Positions 13,267 through 22,919 of a stretch of 64,000 nt of DNA are shown piece after piece. Source of the stretch: Agrobacterium vaccinii (GTDB lineage: Bacteria > Pseudomonadota > Alphaproteobacteria > Rhizobiales > Rhizobiaceae). A program made the translations under genes and the position numbers. The first letter of the stretch is position 1. The number at the start of each line of letters is the position of its first letter. The stretch spans positions 1,185,001 to 1,249,000 of the forward strand of contig NZ_CP054151.1 of the NCBI RefSeq assembly GCF_021310995.1. The letters are read 5' to 3'. The notes beneath the pieces are model-generated. The model did not search any database and had not been told where the DNA came from. It was given only the letters and a program-made list of their open reading frames with translations.

Positions 13267-13652
13267 CGCGAACCGTCCTTCGGCAACAAAATCGGCCGCG
13301 ATATCCGTTTTTTTGAGTCCGCTTTGGAAAGGGCTTCGCGGAGGATTTCGACCTCCATTGTCTTACGGCCGAGCATGCGCTCCAGCTCCCGGACGCGATC
13401 CTCCAGTTTCTTCACTTCCGAATTCCCGACAACCGGCTCGTCAGAATCCACGGCTGCAGCACCCCCCTCGCTCAAAAGCCTGCGCCACCGATAAAGCAAA
13501 TTGGGCGCGACGCCATGATGGCGAGCGGTCGAAGATACCGTCTCGCCGGGTTCAAAACTCTGCTCAATGATTGTCAGCTTTTGCTCGGTTGTCCACCGCC
13601 TGCGGCGAACATCACCCGTCAGCAATTCAACGTGTCGATAGTCGTTAGACAT
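13263..13652 (-). CDS. IS3-family transposase orfA (HTH_Tnp_1)
   Basis: 129 residues. The helix-turn-helix RRRWTTEQKLTIIEQSF...VAPNLLYRWRR binds the IS ends; a leucine-zipper-like coiled coil (KKLEDRVRELERML) follows for multimerisation with OrfB. Length and layout match IS2-group OrfA. ATG overlap with orfB suggests translational coupling or a frameshifted OrfAB fusion. Confidence 0.9.
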   Translation of the reverse strand: MSNDYRHVELLTGDVRRRRWTTEQKLTIIEQSFEPGETVSSTARHHGVAPNLLYRWRRLLSEGGAAAVDSDEPVVGNSEVKKLEDRVRELERMLGRKTMEVEILREALSKADSKKRISRPILLPKDGSR

Positions 13653-13843
13653 AAGCCTATACCCAAGCCTGTGCTTGAGCCTTTCTGCTTATGCCGACTG
13701 TCCGGTCAAAATGGGGGGCAGTTCAGGAACCAATTAGAACCCACTGCACATCCAGCAGCATTATTCTGCTGAATATGGTTTTGTCAGGAAATATCCTGCC
13801 GAGCTTCTAGAACCTCCAAAATTAAAGCCTCAACGGATTCTCT

Positions 13844-14374
13844 TTACAGAAGTTCGAAGGTCCTATCCCGAACCGACATCTGAGTGACCGGTAACGGCCA
13901 CGAGACACTAATCGCGGGATCTAGTGGATGGATACCTGCCTCCGCGTTGGGCGCATGAGGTTTATCGTGCAGATAAATCAACTCGCAGTTTTCGGTCAAT
14001 GTCTGAAAGCCATGGGCAAAGCCTGACGGAATTAAAAGCGAGCGCGCATTTTCTTTCGAGAGAATTTCTCCGTGCCATTTGAGATAGGTGGGAGAGGCAG
14101 GCCGAAGATCAATGGCGACGTCAAATATTTTCCCTTGTAGGCACGAAACGAACTTCGCTTCATCATGCGGAGCGCGCTGAAAATGCATGCCTCGGATCGT
14201 CGCCTTTGCCTGCGTCATCGTGTGGTTTATTTGCGCGATACTGCCGACCCCGAAATCAGAGATTTCCTCCATACAGAAGAAACGCGAGAAAAATCCACGT
14301 TCGTCGCCAAGGTGCTGGCGCTCTATGACGACAAGCTCGGTGAGCGGCGTGGGGATGCGTGTGAAGCGGGACAT
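13844..14374 (-). CDS. rfbC: dTDP-4-dehydrorhamnose 3,5-epimerase-like protein (RmlC family)
   Basis: 176 residues from ATG 14374 (MSRFTRIPTPL); a longer frame to 14431 exists but the family begins near MSRFTR. The RmlC cupin signature is present: HLGDERGFFSRFF, then QINHTMTQAKATIRGMHFQ with the catalytic His in GMHFQ, and the Asp/His neighbourhood KIFDVAIDLR, ending with IPSGFAHGFQTL. RmlC epimerises C3 and C5 of dTDP-4-keto-6-deoxyglucose. Since the neighbours are the CDP-sugar genes rfbF and rfbG and a C-methyltransferase, the substrate here may be a CDP-4-keto-6-deoxyhexose; that is inference. It is divergent from the aminotransferase gene with a 114-bp gap. Confidence 0.85.
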   Translation of the reverse strand: MSRFTRIPTPLTELVVIERQHLGDERGFFSRFFCMEEISDFGVGSIAQINHTMTQAKATIRGMHFQRAPHDEAKFVSCLQGKIFDVAIDLRPASPTYLKWHGEILSKENARSLLIPSGFAHGFQTLTENCELIYLHDKPHAPNAEAGIHPLDPAISVSWPLPVTQMSVRDRTFELL

Positions 14375-14488
14375 GGGTTCTCGTGCTCCAGAATGGAGCT
14401 CGTTTCTGCCGTACGGTGTTGTCAAAGGCAAGACGTAATTCGACTTGACCTGATGGCGAAATTGAGTTCAGGACATATCGCAACTGTC

Positions 14489-15637
14489 ATGAGGCCGGTT
14501 ATGAAGCAGCGCATTCTTTACACCAAACCATCCATCACCGAACGCGAGGTTGCCTATGCAACGGACGCTGCGGCAAACGGCTGGGGCGAACGCTGCTATG
14601 ACTATATCGAAAAATTCGAGGCAGCCTTTGCTGCGCATGTCAACGTCAGACACGCCATATCGACATCTAGCTGCACGGGTGCACTCCACATGGGGCTGGC
14701 AGCTCTCGGTGTTGGTCCGGGCGATGACGTGATACTGGCAGATACAAACTGGATCGCATCAGCCGCCCCTATCATGCATCTAGGCGCAAAGCCTGTTTTT
14801 GTGGATGTTCTTTCGGAAAGCTGGTGTCTGGACCCGGCTAAAGTTGAAGCCGCCCTAACACCGAAGACAAAAGCCATTCTTGCCGTCCATATCTATGGCA
14901 ATCTTTGCGACATGGGCACACTCATGGACATTGGACGCCGCCACGGAATTCCCGTTGTGGAGGATTCCGCCGAGGCACTTGGATCTGTCTTTCATGGCAC
15001 GCCCGCAGGCTCCATCGGCGCATTCGGTGCGTTTTCGTTTCACGGCACAAAGACGATGACCACCGGCGAAGGCGGCATGTTCGTTACCAACGACACGGCA
15101 CTCTACGACAGGGTCCTCACCCTCTCCAATCACGGGCGTGCACGCGGACAGCAGAAACAGTTCTGGCCCGACGAAGTCGGCTTCAAATACAAGATGTCCA
15201 ATCTTCAGGCAGCGATCGGCTTAGCCCAAATAGAGCGGATTGATGAGCTGGTGGAGCGCAAGCGGGCAATCTTTTACGCTTACCGCGATGCCCTGTGCGG
15301 CCTGAACGCCATATCCATGAACCCTGAGCCTGAAGGCACCCGCAACGGCTTCTGGATGCCAACAGTCGTATTCGCAGAAGGCTCTGGCATTACCCGCGAA
15401 AGCCTGCAGGCCGCTTTCGCGGCCGAGAACATCGACGCCCGCGTGTTCTTCTGGCCCCTGAGTTCAACGCCATCTTTCTCGGAAGCGCCCTACAATACGA
15501 TGGCCTATGATTTGCCGGGAAGGGCGATCAATCTGCCCAGTTACCATGACATGACGGATGAGGATATCAGCCGCGTTGTAGGTGTCATTCGTGGCGTACA
15601 TGAAGGTGCTGCCGAGCAGAAGATGGTGGGAAGATGA
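14489..15637 (+). CDS. DegT/DnrJ/EryC1/StrS sugar aminotransferase
   Basis: PLP-dependent transferase of the family that aminates keto-sugar nucleotides, for example perosamine synthase. Seen: STSSCTGALHMGLAALGVGPGDDV near the PLP-phosphate site, VVEDSAEALGSVFHG with the Asp contacting the pyridine N, and FSFHGTKTMTTGEGG with the Schiff-base Lys. About 382 residues from ATG 14489; ATG 14501 (MKQRILYTKP) is an equally plausible start. It heads a tightly packed run of four genes to 17727: the next gene overlaps by 4 bp. Product likely a 4-amino sugar nucleotide, which the next gene could formylate. Confidence 0.9.
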   Translation: MRPVMKQRILYTKPSITEREVAYATDAAANGWGERCYDYIEKFEAAFAAHVNVRHAISTSSCTGALHMGLAALGVGPGDDVILADTNWIASAAPIMHLGAKPVFVDVLSESWCLDPAKVEAALTPKTKAILAVHIYGNLCDMGTLMDIGRRHGIPVVEDSAEALGSVFHGTPAGSIGAFGAFSFHGTKTMTTGEGGMFVTNDTALYDRVLTLSNHGRARGQQKQFWPDEVGFKYKMSNLQAAIGLAQIERIDELVERKRAIFYAYRDALCGLNAISMNPEPEGTRNGFWMPTVVFAEGSGITRESLQAAFAAENIDARVFFWPLSSTPSFSEAPYNTMAYDLPGRAINLPSYHDMTDEDISRVVGVIRGVHEGAAEQKMVGR

Positions 15638-16302
15638 AACTAGGGATTATCGGAAGCAGCGGCGGCGCGGCTCTCACTGTCGCAACCAAATGTGTTCAAG
15701 ATGCAGGCCTTCCATTGGAACTGTTTGTTTTGACGGATCGCGAATGCGGACTTGAGACATGGGCTCACTCCAACCGACACGTTTCCAAAAGGATCGACTA
15801 CCGCGATATAGACACCTTTTCTCAAGAGGCGAAATCGTTCTTTGAAGAACATGACTGCTCAAAGGTTCTGCTGTTTTACACGCGCAAAGTTGGATACCCC
15901 CTGATTTCTGATCTTGGCGTCTGGAATATACATCCAGCACTACTGCCATCATTTCGAGGACTGCATGGCGTAAAGGACGCCATATCCGGCGGTGTCACAA
16001 TCTTCGGCGGAACGCTCCATGAAGTTGATGACCAACTTGATACGGGCAAGATTATCGCGCAAATCGCCAGCGCACGCTCACCAGATTTATCGATCAAAAC
16101 GATAAACCGACTAAGCTACCTCCACAAAGTCCTGCTCTTTCTGATCTGGTATGAAATGTTGGCTGGCAAAGCAAATGCAACTGCCCAAACATGTATTTGG
16201 CAGGGCCAATTCATGTTGAGCAGCCCCGGACTAACAAATCCCGACCTGATTGCGGCCTACCAAGGGCTTTTGAACCTAACTCCATTGCCGGATGATCGCT
16301 GA
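15634..16302 (+). CDS. Formyltransferase-family protein (probable sugar N-formyltransferase)
   Basis: 222 residues. The N-terminal Rossmann-like start MKLGIIGSSGGAAL leads to the formyltransferase catalytic core: WNIHPALLPSFRG carries the Asn and His, and HEVDDQLDTGKII carries the Asp, matching the Asn-His-Asp triad of PurN/Fmt/ArnA-type enzymes that use N10-formyl-tetrahydrofolate. Its position overlapping the aminotransferase by 4 bp suggests it formylates the amino group made there. The exact substrate is inferred from context. The next gene begins at the stop codon. Confidence 0.82.
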   Translation: MKLGIIGSSGGAALTVATKCVQDAGLPLELFVLTDRECGLETWAHSNRHVSKRIDYRDIDTFSQEAKSFFEEHDCSKVLLFYTRKVGYPLISDLGVWNIHPALLPSFRGLHGVKDAISGGVTIFGGTLHEVDDQLDTGKIIAQIASARSPDLSIKTINRLSYLHKVLLFLIWYEMLAGKANATAQTCIWQGQFMLSSPGLTNPDLIAAYQGLLNLTPLPDDR

Positions 16303-17018
16303 TGCGCGTGGTGATTTCCCAATCAATGTACTTTCCCTGGGTGGGTCTGCTCGAGCAAATTCGGCTTGCCGACGTTTTCGTGCACTATGACGATGTACAA
16401 TATTCAAAGGGTTCATTCGTCAATAGAGTCCAAGTGAAGAGACCGAATGGTACGGCATGGATGTCTGTACCCACCGAAAATCTTCGCTTGGGACAGAAGA
16501 TTGAAGAGGTGAAAATACTCCCTGCTGCTGCTTGGGTACCAAAACACAAATATGTTGTTCAAGAAAGTTTCAAGGGCTGCCCGCATGCTGAGGATGCAAT
16601 CGAGTTGGCGTGCCGCGTCTGGGACCAATCTGCGGACAATATAAGCACGGTATCACGCCTCTCGATTATAGAGCTCGCGAGATATTTTGGCTTGGATAAG
16701 CAATGCGCCTTTTTGGATGCCCGTGATTTCGGCATAGGTGGTGAAAGCTCCAAGCGTGTCTTCGATATTGTCAAACACCTGAACGGGACAGAATATATTA
16801 CCGGCCATGGCGCCCGAAACTACCTAGACCATGATCTCTTTGAACGTAATGGCATTTCTGTGCGCTACATGGATTACAAGAAAACACCCTACCCTCAACA
16901 TCACGGAGAGTTCACTCCCTTCGTTACCGCTCTGGATCTGGTCGCCAATTGCGGAACGGATGGCAGTCACTTTATCTCTTCTCAGGCTATTCACTGGAGG
17001 GAGTTTCTAGGTGAGTGA
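16302..17018 (+). CDS. WbqC-like family protein
   Basis: 238 residues. It begins with the characteristic [32 protein letters not shown] pattern (first part [19 protein letters not shown]), and contains [10 protein letters not shown] and [11 protein letters not shown], all typical of WbqC-like proteins (PF08889) found in O-antigen loci. The biochemical role of the family is not firmly settled; a function in acyl or amino modification of surface sugars is suspected from neighbourhood. It starts on the last base of the upstream stop and overlaps the next gene by 8 bp, within one transcription unit. Confidence 0.85.
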   Translation: MRVVISQSMYFPWVGLLEQIRLADVFVHYDDVQYSKGSFVNRVQVKRPNGTAWMSVPTENLRLGQKIEEVKILPAAAWVPKHKYVVQESFKGCPHAEDAIELACRVWDQSADNISTVSRLSIIELARYFGLDKQCAFLDARDFGIGGESSKRVFDIVKHLNGTEYITGHGARNYLDHDLFERNGISVRYMDYKKTPYPQHHGEFTPFVTALDLVANCGTDGSHFISSQAIHWREFLGE

Positions 17019-17727
17019 CAATGATCCGGGCGAACTAGAATATGCGCCTGACGACGTTAATGTTGTCTCGAAATTCGATGACTGGCTTGCCTCGAAGAAA
17101 CGTAAAGGTCGGACATTAAAATGGCTTCGTAGAAGATCGATCAAGAAACATGGCTTTCGCGATGACCTCTATCGACTTTATCTTTATCGCCAATTTGGAA
17201 TAACAGTGGGGAAATATACATATGGCTATGAACCATTGTGCAACGGCAAATCAACGGTCGCACAAATAGGGTCCTTCTGTTCAATCGCTCCGAATGTCGG
17301 CATTTCGGCTGGCAATCATCCTATCGGTTTGCCTTCTACCAGCCCCGCCTTTTACCAGCCGCGGTTTGGCATTGTTGAGACTGAGTGGCTCGATTCAAGC
17401 CAGTACCAGCAAAGGATCATTATCGAGCACGACGTCTGGATTGGACGTGACGTCACAATTCTGACTGGCGTGACTATCGGCATCGGAGCGGTCGTTGCCG
17501 CAGGTGCTGTCGTCACCAAAAATGTTCCGGCATTTGCAATCGTCGCAGGCGTTCCTGCCAAGATTATTCGCTATCGCCTGGATGAAACGGCTCAAGAGAA
17601 AATCTTGGCCAGTCAGTGGTGGCTGTGGCCCGATTCCGAGTTATCGAAGCGAGCGTACCTTTTCAAAGACCCAGATGCGTTCACATACAGCGAGTCGCTG
17701 TTGAAAACCATCGGTGGCGAAGTCTAG
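17011..17727 (+). CDS. Left-handed beta-helix O-acetyltransferase (CatB/LbH family)
   Basis: 238 residues; start ATG/GTG at 17011 overlaps WbqC. Hexapeptide-repeat transferase features: [31 protein letters not shown] with the catalytic-type His, [18 protein letters not shown] and [16 protein letters not shown], ending [12 protein letters not shown]. Such enzymes use acetyl-CoA as trimers to acetylate sugars. It is the last gene of the plus-strand quartet; it overlaps the convergent glycosyltransferase stop by 4 bp (17724-17727). Confidence 0.87.
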   Translation: MSDNDPGELEYAPDDVNVVSKFDDWLASKKRKGRTLKWLRRRSIKKHGFRDDLYRLYLYRQFGITVGKYTYGYEPLCNGKSTVAQIGSFCSIAPNVGISAGNHPIGLPSTSPAFYQPRFGIVETEWLDSSQYQQRIIIEHDVWIGRDVTILTGVTIGIGAVVAAGAVVTKNVPAFAIVAGVPAKIIRYRLDETAQEKILASQWWLWPDSELSKRAYLFKDPDAFTYSESLLKTIGGEV

Positions 17728-18953
17728 CCAGCGTCTTTTTTCAATACCTCGATCATCGTTCTCGCACTGTGACGACGTGAATACTGGAAACAAGCGAGAA
17801 ATTTCTCGTAAAGAAGCCGTGTGTTACCTATGGTGGAAGCGACCCACGCTCCACCCAACTCACCGCGAATGAATCTCCTCCATAAAAGAAACAGAGTTGA
17901 CCTTTTGGCTGGTAAGATTATCCGTTCAAAACCATGCGCAATCCTATATTGCTCCAGCGCAGCCATTGCTCTCTCGCTGACAAGGCCGTCTTTGGAGAGA
18001 CCCGAGTAATATTTCATGGCATTGATATAAAATTCTCTTTTATCGATAGGCGGAAGTTTGCCGGTGTCTGACTGAGAGAGGACAAAAGCATATTCTCTCA
18101 ATATGACGTTGGGCATAACGAACATATCACCCGATATCGGCCCAAATTTAAAAAACTCTCGTTGAGTATCATCTATATTTTTTAGAAAATTGGTGCTCTC
18201 GGAATTCATTTTTCCAAGTTTAAAAGCGCGGCCGTTGCTGCGGGATTCCCCTTGAACGATTAGCAGCGGATAATCCAACACGAAGTAGCTATCCAGCTCA
18301 TCCATAAGGCGAAAGCTGAAAACATAGTCCGGCGATATGCTGGAAAACACCGTTCCGAACCGCTGTCGTATTTTTTCGATAACCAGTAAAGAAACGAAAG
18401 AATTCAACATTCTCGGAGAGTCTTTTTGCAGCATTCCCTTGGAAAATTGGGTCGCCTTATCAAGCGACATCACTTTCCTTACTGTCGGTTTCCGGCGTTG
18501 TTTCCGAATACTTCTATAGTTTGGAAACTCCATCGCTCCTTCATTCAAGAAGCAGACCGCATCAGCATTTTTCTCTGTTATAGCGTTGAACGTCAGCTCA
18601 AGAGCGTAAAGCCGCAAGGCCATGCGATCTGTGACAAATCCGATGAATTTTCCTTGGGCCTGAGCCAGCGCCCACTCCCAGTGATCCACCATAGGAAGTT
18701 CTTTGTTCGGCCTGACATAACGGCAGCGCGGATCCTTGAGATAGTTTTCAAGAACACTTTGATTGATTGCGGCATTAGCATCATCCGAGTTGTCCGAAAT
18801 GATTAGCTCAAAATTCTCGAATGTTTGAGCAAGAATGCTTTCAACCGTGTCAACAACGTAATCAGGACGATTTCGCGTCGGGATGATTACCGAAAAGAAC
18901 GGCTGTGCTTCCGGCGTGGCAATAGCCTTTGAAACTGCCTCGAGGTTAACCAT
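17724..18953 (-). CDS. Glycosyltransferase family 2 protein
   Basis: About 409 residues from ATG 18953, chosen because GGAAGGAG lies 7 nt upstream; the open frame reaches 19016. GT-A fold signatures: [23 protein letters not shown] binding the nucleotide (first part [14 protein letters not shown]), [12 protein letters not shown], and a modified DXD region [13 protein letters not shown]. The second half is variable acceptor domain. It is convergent with the acetyltransferase and divergent from rfbF, and probably transfers one residue of the surface polysaccharide made by this locus. The donor cannot be told from sequence. Confidence 0.85.
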   Translation of the reverse strand: MVNLEAVSKAIATPEAQPFFSVIIPTRNRPDYVVDTVESILAQTFENFELIISDNSDDANAAINQSVLENYLKDPRCRYVRPNKELPMVDHWEWALAQAQGKFIGFVTDRMALRLYALELTFNAITEKNADAVCFLNEGAMEFPNYRSIRKQRRKPTVRKVMSLDKATQFSKGMLQKDSPRMLNSFVSLLVIEKIRQRFGTVFSSISPDYVFSFRLMDELDSYFVLDYPLLIVQGESRSNGRAFKLGKMNSESTNFLKNIDDTQREFFKFGPISGDMFVMPNVILREYAFVLSQSDTGKLPPIDKREFYINAMKYYSGLSKDGLVSERAMAALEQYRIAHGFERIILPAKRSTLFLLWRRFIRGELGGAWVASTIGNTRLLYEKFLACFQYSRRHSARTMIEVLKKDAG

Positions 18954-19186
18954 TTGGGTACTCCTTCCCAAGTTTAAGCCTTCACCTGAATTCGTTTCCA
19001 CGCGGAGAGACCGCAAGCGTCATCACCGAAAATGCGATGACGTGTCAACTGTTTTACCCCTGGAACCATAAGCCGAAATCGAGTGCCAATTCTGACTCAT
19101 CTTGCATTCTCGGACGAAATGCTTGAAGAACCTGACATCGATAACACGCCTGATGGATTAGGCTTCTACGGTAGAACCGCACGATT

Positions 19187-19954
19187 ATGAAAATTGTTAT
19201 CCTCGCCGGAGGCTATGGAACTCGTATTTCTGAAGAAAGCCATCTGCGGCCAAAGCCGATGATCGAGATCGGCGGACGACCCATCCTGTGGCATATTATG
19301 AAGGTATATAGCCATTTCGGCTTTAATGACTTTGTTATATGCCTCGGATATCGCGGATACATGATTAAGGAATATTTCGCCAACTACATTCTCCACTCGG
19401 CGGATGTAACATTTGATATGCAAAAGGGTGAGACGACATATCATGCTCGCAAAGCTGAGCCCTGGCGCGTAACACTTGTAGAAACCGGGGAAGGGTCAAT
19501 GACAGGCGGGCGTCTCAAGCGTGTGGCTGACCACCTTGGAAACACGTTTTGTCTTACTTATGGCGATGGTGTTGCTGACATTGATATTCAAGCGCTCACA
19601 GACTTTCATGCCAAGCATGGGCGCGATGCTACGGTGACTAGTGTTGTGCCGCCTGGCAGGTATGGGGCATTGCTAACCAACAACGGTCAGGTCGAAAGCT
19701 TTACTGAAAAACCAGCAGGTGATAATGCGCGGATCAACGGTGGCTTCTTTGTCTTGAATCGATCTGTTTTGGATAGAATCGTTGATGATTACACATCATT
19801 TGAGGGCGCACCACTCGAAGGGCTGGCAAGAGATGGTCAACTTATGGCTTTCAACCATGATGGCTTCTGGCGGCCAATGGATACTCTCCGTGATAAAAAT
19901 CAACTCGAAGAGTTATGGCAAAGTGGTAAAGCCCCGTGGAAAGTTTGGTCATGA
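19187..19954 (+). CDS. rfbF: Glucose-1-phosphate cytidylyltransferase
   Basis: 255 residues, the usual length. It makes CDP-glucose from CTP and glucose-1-phosphate. Signature MKIVILAGGYGTRISEES (nucleotide loop), HLRPKPMIEIGGRPILWHIM with the catalytic Lys, LTYGDGVADID with the metal-binding Asp, and GGFFVLNRSV. The C-terminal DGFWRPMDTLRDKN is characteristic of RfbF rather than RmlA. It overlaps rfbG by 4 bp (ATGA), so the two are translated together. Confidence 0.95.
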   Translation: MKIVILAGGYGTRISEESHLRPKPMIEIGGRPILWHIMKVYSHFGFNDFVICLGYRGYMIKEYFANYILHSADVTFDMQKGETTYHARKAEPWRVTLVETGEGSMTGGRLKRVADHLGNTFCLTYGDGVADIDIQALTDFHAKHGRDATVTSVVPPGRYGALLTNNGQVESFTEKPAGDNARINGGFFVLNRSVLDRIVDDYTSFEGAPLEGLARDGQLMAFNHDGFWRPMDTLRDKNQLEELWQSGKAPWKVWS

Positions 19955-21021
19955 ATCGACTGCCAGACACACACTTTTGGCAGGGAAAACGCGTTTTCTT
20001 GACGGGACATTCTGGGTTTAAGGGAAGCTGGGCTAGGATTTGGCTTACCCAACTTGGGGCTCAGGTTTTTGGATATGCATTAGCGCCCTCCACCTCTCCG
20101 TCTCTCCACGCGCTTCTTGGGGGGGCAGGGCTTGCCCACGAAACAATCGCAGACTTGCGTGATACGGATCGCATGAGTGCAGCGCTTCAAAATAGTAAGC
20201 CGGATATTATTTTGCATATGGCGGCTCAGCCGCTCGTTCGCATTAGCTATGTCGAGCCAATTGAGACATTTGACGTCAATTTCATGGGCACCGCTCGTTT
20301 ATTAGAAGCCGCGCGTGCTCTTGAGGAACTTAAAGCAATCCTCGTTGTCACGACAGACAAAGTCTATAGTAACGACGAAAGCGGCCGTCACTTCGTTGAA
20401 ACTGATCGTTTAGGTGGGCATGATCCTTATTCGGGATCTAAAGCTGCAGCCGAAATCCTCACCGCCACTTACCGCGATTCATTCTATCTATCGAAAGGTG
20501 TAGCCGTTGCAACTGCAAGGGGCGGAAACGTCTTGGGAGGTGGTGATTTTTCTGACGACAGGCTGGTGCCGGATATCGTTCGAGCGATTCTGACTGGCAA
20601 GCCTATGGACATCCGCAGTCCCCTTGCTACTCGTCCCTGGCAGCACGTTCTTGATTGTCTAAACGGCTACTTTCTATTCTGCGAAGATCTTTTTGACGCC
20701 AAACAGCTTCCAAATTCTTTGAATTTTGGTCCTTCACCTCAAGAAGCACAAATCTCAGTAGGACGAGTCGCCTCTGCTGTTCAGAAGGCGATGGGAGCGG
20801 AGCAAAACTGGCGTGACGCGTCTGCTAGTGGTAAGCCACGAGAGATGCAAACTCTCGGACTGGATCCAGGAGAGGCGCTGAAACACCTTTCGTGGCAATC
20901 AAGGCTCAGCCAGACTGCGGCAATCGAATGGACTTCGTTTTGGTATGATCAATGGCGTAAAGGCGGCGATGCACCTGCTCTGATCAAAGGCCAAATTTAT
21001 GATTTTACGAAAGACGAATGA
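19951..21021 (+). CDS. rfbG: CDP-glucose 4,6-dehydratase
   Basis: 356 residues from ATG 19951, which overlaps the rfbF stop. Extended SDR: GKRVFLTGHSGFKGSW (NAD-binding glycine motif), HMAAQPLVRISY, VTTDKVYSNDES and the YSGSKAAAE catalytic Tyr/Lys pair (YxxxK). Converts CDP-D-glucose to CDP-4-keto-6-deoxy-D-glucose, the branch point for CDP-linked dideoxy and branched sugars. Followed 4 bp later by the methyltransferase gene in the same operon. Confidence 0.95.
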   Translation: MNRLPDTHFWQGKRVFLTGHSGFKGSWARIWLTQLGAQVFGYALAPSTSPSLHALLGGAGLAHETIADLRDTDRMSAALQNSKPDIILHMAAQPLVRISYVEPIETFDVNFMGTARLLEAARALEELKAILVVTTDKVYSNDESGRHFVETDRLGGHDPYSGSKAAAEILTATYRDSFYLSKGVAVATARGGNVLGGGDFSDDRLVPDIVRAILTGKPMDIRSPLATRPWQHVLDCLNGYFLFCEDLFDAKQLPNSLNFGPSPQEAQISVGRVASAVQKAMGAEQNWRDASASGKPREMQTLGLDPGEALKHLSWQSRLSQTAAIEWTSFWYDQWRKGGDAPALIKGQIYDFTKDE

Positions 21022-21025
21022 TATC

Positions 21026-22291
21026 ATGATTAATACCTGCCGCTTTTGCTCGACACCATTGACAACAATTGTTGCCGATCTAGGCGCAACGCCTTGGTCA
21101 AATTCTTTTTTATGCGATGAAATTGATATTTCGTCCGAACGCTCGTTTCCGCTCAAAGTTATGGTGTGCTCCGAATGTTTCCTTGTGCAGACAACCGAGA
21201 CCGTTTCGCCGAGTAATATTTTTAACGCTGACTATGCCTATCTCTCTTCGTTTTCGACCAGTTGGCTTGAGCACGCGAAACGTTTTGCCCAAATGATGAC
21301 GGACCGTTTTAATTTAGATAGTCAATCGACGGTTATTGAGGTGGCTTCCAACGATGGATATCTGCTGCAGTATTTTCGTGACCTCGGCATCAAGGTACTC
21401 GGCGTGGAACCAGCCGCAAATGCAGCCCGGATCGCTGAGAGCCGGGGGATCCGAACAAAAGTCGCTTTTTTTGGTAAAGAGACGGCCGACGCACTTCTTG
21501 AAAGCGGTATAGCTGCGGACGTCACTGCGGCCAACAACGTCCTCGCGCATGTTCCTGATATTGCCGACTTCGTGCATGGTTTCCAAACCATCCTCAAGCC
21601 AGAAGGTGTCGCAACCTTTGAATTTCCACATCTTTTGCGGATGATAGAAGGTGTGCAGTTTGATACCATTTATCACGAGCACTACTCGTATATCTCGCTA
21701 CTCGCTGCAGAGCAGATTTTTAAGGCTTGCGGCATAAAGGTTTTCGATGTCGAGGAGCTTCCAACACATGGTGGCTCGTTACGTGTGTTTGCTGAACGAG
21801 AAGATGGTAAGCGCGATCCGACCGCCCGCCTATTTGAGATGCGTGACAAGGAAAAGCATTTCGGTTTGATGGAAATGAAAACCTACAGTGAATTCGGGAA
21901 GAAAGTGGCGTCAGTTTGCGATCAATTCCGGGATTTCCTTCATAAAGCTCGGAAAGACGGGAAAGTCGTCGCTGCCTATGGCGCAGCAGCGAAAGGTAAT
22001 ACTTTTTTGAACGTGTGTGACGTGACTCGCGATGACATCGCGTTTGTAGTGGACCGAAGTGACTTGAAGCAAGGCAAGTTTTTGCCGGGTACTCACATAC
22101 CTGTCTATCCGGTCAGTGAACTGCGGATTGCCAGACCTGATTTCGTTGTGATACTGCCGTGGAACCTGACAACGGAGATCGTTGAATCCTGTAAATATAT
22201 AAGTGACTGGGGTGGGCGCTTCGTTACTGCGATTCCTTACTTAAAAATACTAGAAAGTGGCGACAGGGTCTCCGACCGGTCAACCCTTTAG
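21026..22291 (+). CDS. Sugar-nucleotide C-methyltransferase (TylCIII-like, zinc-binding)
   Basis: 421 residues from ATG 21026. The N-terminal zinc-binding region is CRFC...MVCSECFLVQ (Methyltransf_13 type). The SAM-binding Rossmann segment is VIEVASNDGYLLQYF with GVEPAANAARIA and NNVLAHVPDIADF. The middle has the IYHEHYSYIS catalytic Tyr/His stretch, and the C-terminal domain VVAAYGAAAKGNTFLN belongs to the Methyltransf_14 group. The architecture equals NDP-hexose 3-C-methyltransferases of mycarose-type sugars. Placed 4 bp after rfbG, it probably methylates C3 of the CDP-4-keto-6-deoxy sugar. The stop TAG lies in a sequence resembling an IS630 end, but the C-terminus looks complete. Confidence 0.88.
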   Translation: MINTCRFCSTPLTTIVADLGATPWSNSFLCDEIDISSERSFPLKVMVCSECFLVQTTETVSPSNIFNADYAYLSSFSTSWLEHAKRFAQMMTDRFNLDSQSTVIEVASNDGYLLQYFRDLGIKVLGVEPAANAARIAESRGIRTKVAFFGKETADALLESGIAADVTAANNVLAHVPDIADFVHGFQTILKPEGVATFEFPHLLRMIEGVQFDTIYHEHYSYISLLAAEQIFKACGIKVFDVEELPTHGGSLRVFAEREDGKRDPTARLFEMRDKEKHFGLMEMKTYSEFGKKVASVCDQFRDFLHKARKDGKVVAAYGAAAKGNTFLNVCDVTRDDIAFVVDRSDLKQGKFLPGTHIPVYPVSELRIARPDFVVILPWNLTTEIVESCKYISDWGGRFVTAIPYLKILESGDRVSDRSTL

Positions 22292-22304
22292 AGCGTTTCC
22301 CACG
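22289..22304. repeat. Solitary IS630-end-like sequence
   Basis: TAGAGCGTTTCC (22289-22300) is identical to the terminal bases of the IS630 element's right end (reverse complement of 23951-23962), then CACG resembles ACG there. It marks the border between the methyltransferase and the IS66 remnant, perhaps a leftover from an earlier insertion. Confidence 0.5.
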
Positions 22305-22318
22305 CACGTGATGATAGG

Positions 22319-22848
22319 CCATTTGGGCCGCCCATGGTCGCCTATAAATTTGAGGACGGTCGCGGGACACGCAGTGTTGCCTGCTACCTGAGCGGCTTTA
22401 ACCGCATTCTTCAGGTCGACGGACAGGCGGCCTACACAAGCCTGATGAAGGAGCAGGTCAAGGCTGGCAGCCACGAGACCATCACACCAGCTGGATACTG
22501 GGCGCATGTCCAACGCAAATTTTACGAATTGCATGACGGTGGTATCAATCAGACCGCGACCGCGTCAGTAAAAGCAATGGCCAAGCTATGGCAAGTCGAG
22601 GACGAGATCCGCGGGGAAAATGCTGAAACCCGTGCGCTGGTGCGACAGCAAAAATCGATAGCCGTTGTCGCCGACCTTTTTAACTCTGCGAGAGGGGACT
22701 GGCGAAGGTGTCCGGCAAGTCCAAGACCGCAGAAGCAATCCGCTACGCAATAAACCGCCGCCAATCTCTTGAGCGCTTTTTGGACGAAGGTTGCATCGAG
22801 ATCGGCTCCAACATCGTTGAGCGCGCAATCCGCCCCAAGACAACGTAA
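22319..22848 (+). pseudogene. IS66-family transposase (TnpC) fragment
   Basis: An internal-to-C-terminal piece of an IS66 TnpC. Seen are MVAYKFEDGRGTRS, GFNRILQVDGQAAY (a catalytic Asp), YWAHVQRKFYELHDGG, VEDEIRGENAETR and, in a different frame after about 22700, KSKTAEAIRYAINRR and EIGSNIVERAIRPK (catalytic Glu region). The N-terminal zinc and leucine-zipper parts and the first Asp are missing, and there is at least one frameshift. A relic, not mobile by itself. Confidence 0.88.
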
Positions 22849-22919
22849 GCGGCAAGCTGAGGCCGTTCAAGCCCTGTAGCTCCACGGCATAAGGGTATGG
22901 ATTTCGCTGCTATAGCGTT

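Larger units (their letters stand above)
12412..13720 (-). mobile_element. IS3-family element (IS2-like group), about 1.31 kb
   Basis: The ends are imperfect inverted repeats: TGCACCCCATTT then ACCGGACA and GTCGGC at 12412-12441, against the reverse complement of 13690-13720 (TGCCCCCCATTT, ACCGGACA, GTCGGC). It contains orfA and orfB. No obvious target duplication was found at the assigned ends, so either the boundary is a few bases off or the flanks were rearranged. Confidence 0.8.

Noticed and set aside
12407..13725. Target duplication of the IS3 element
   Set aside because: Flanking bases at the two assigned ends do not match, so no duplication is claimed.
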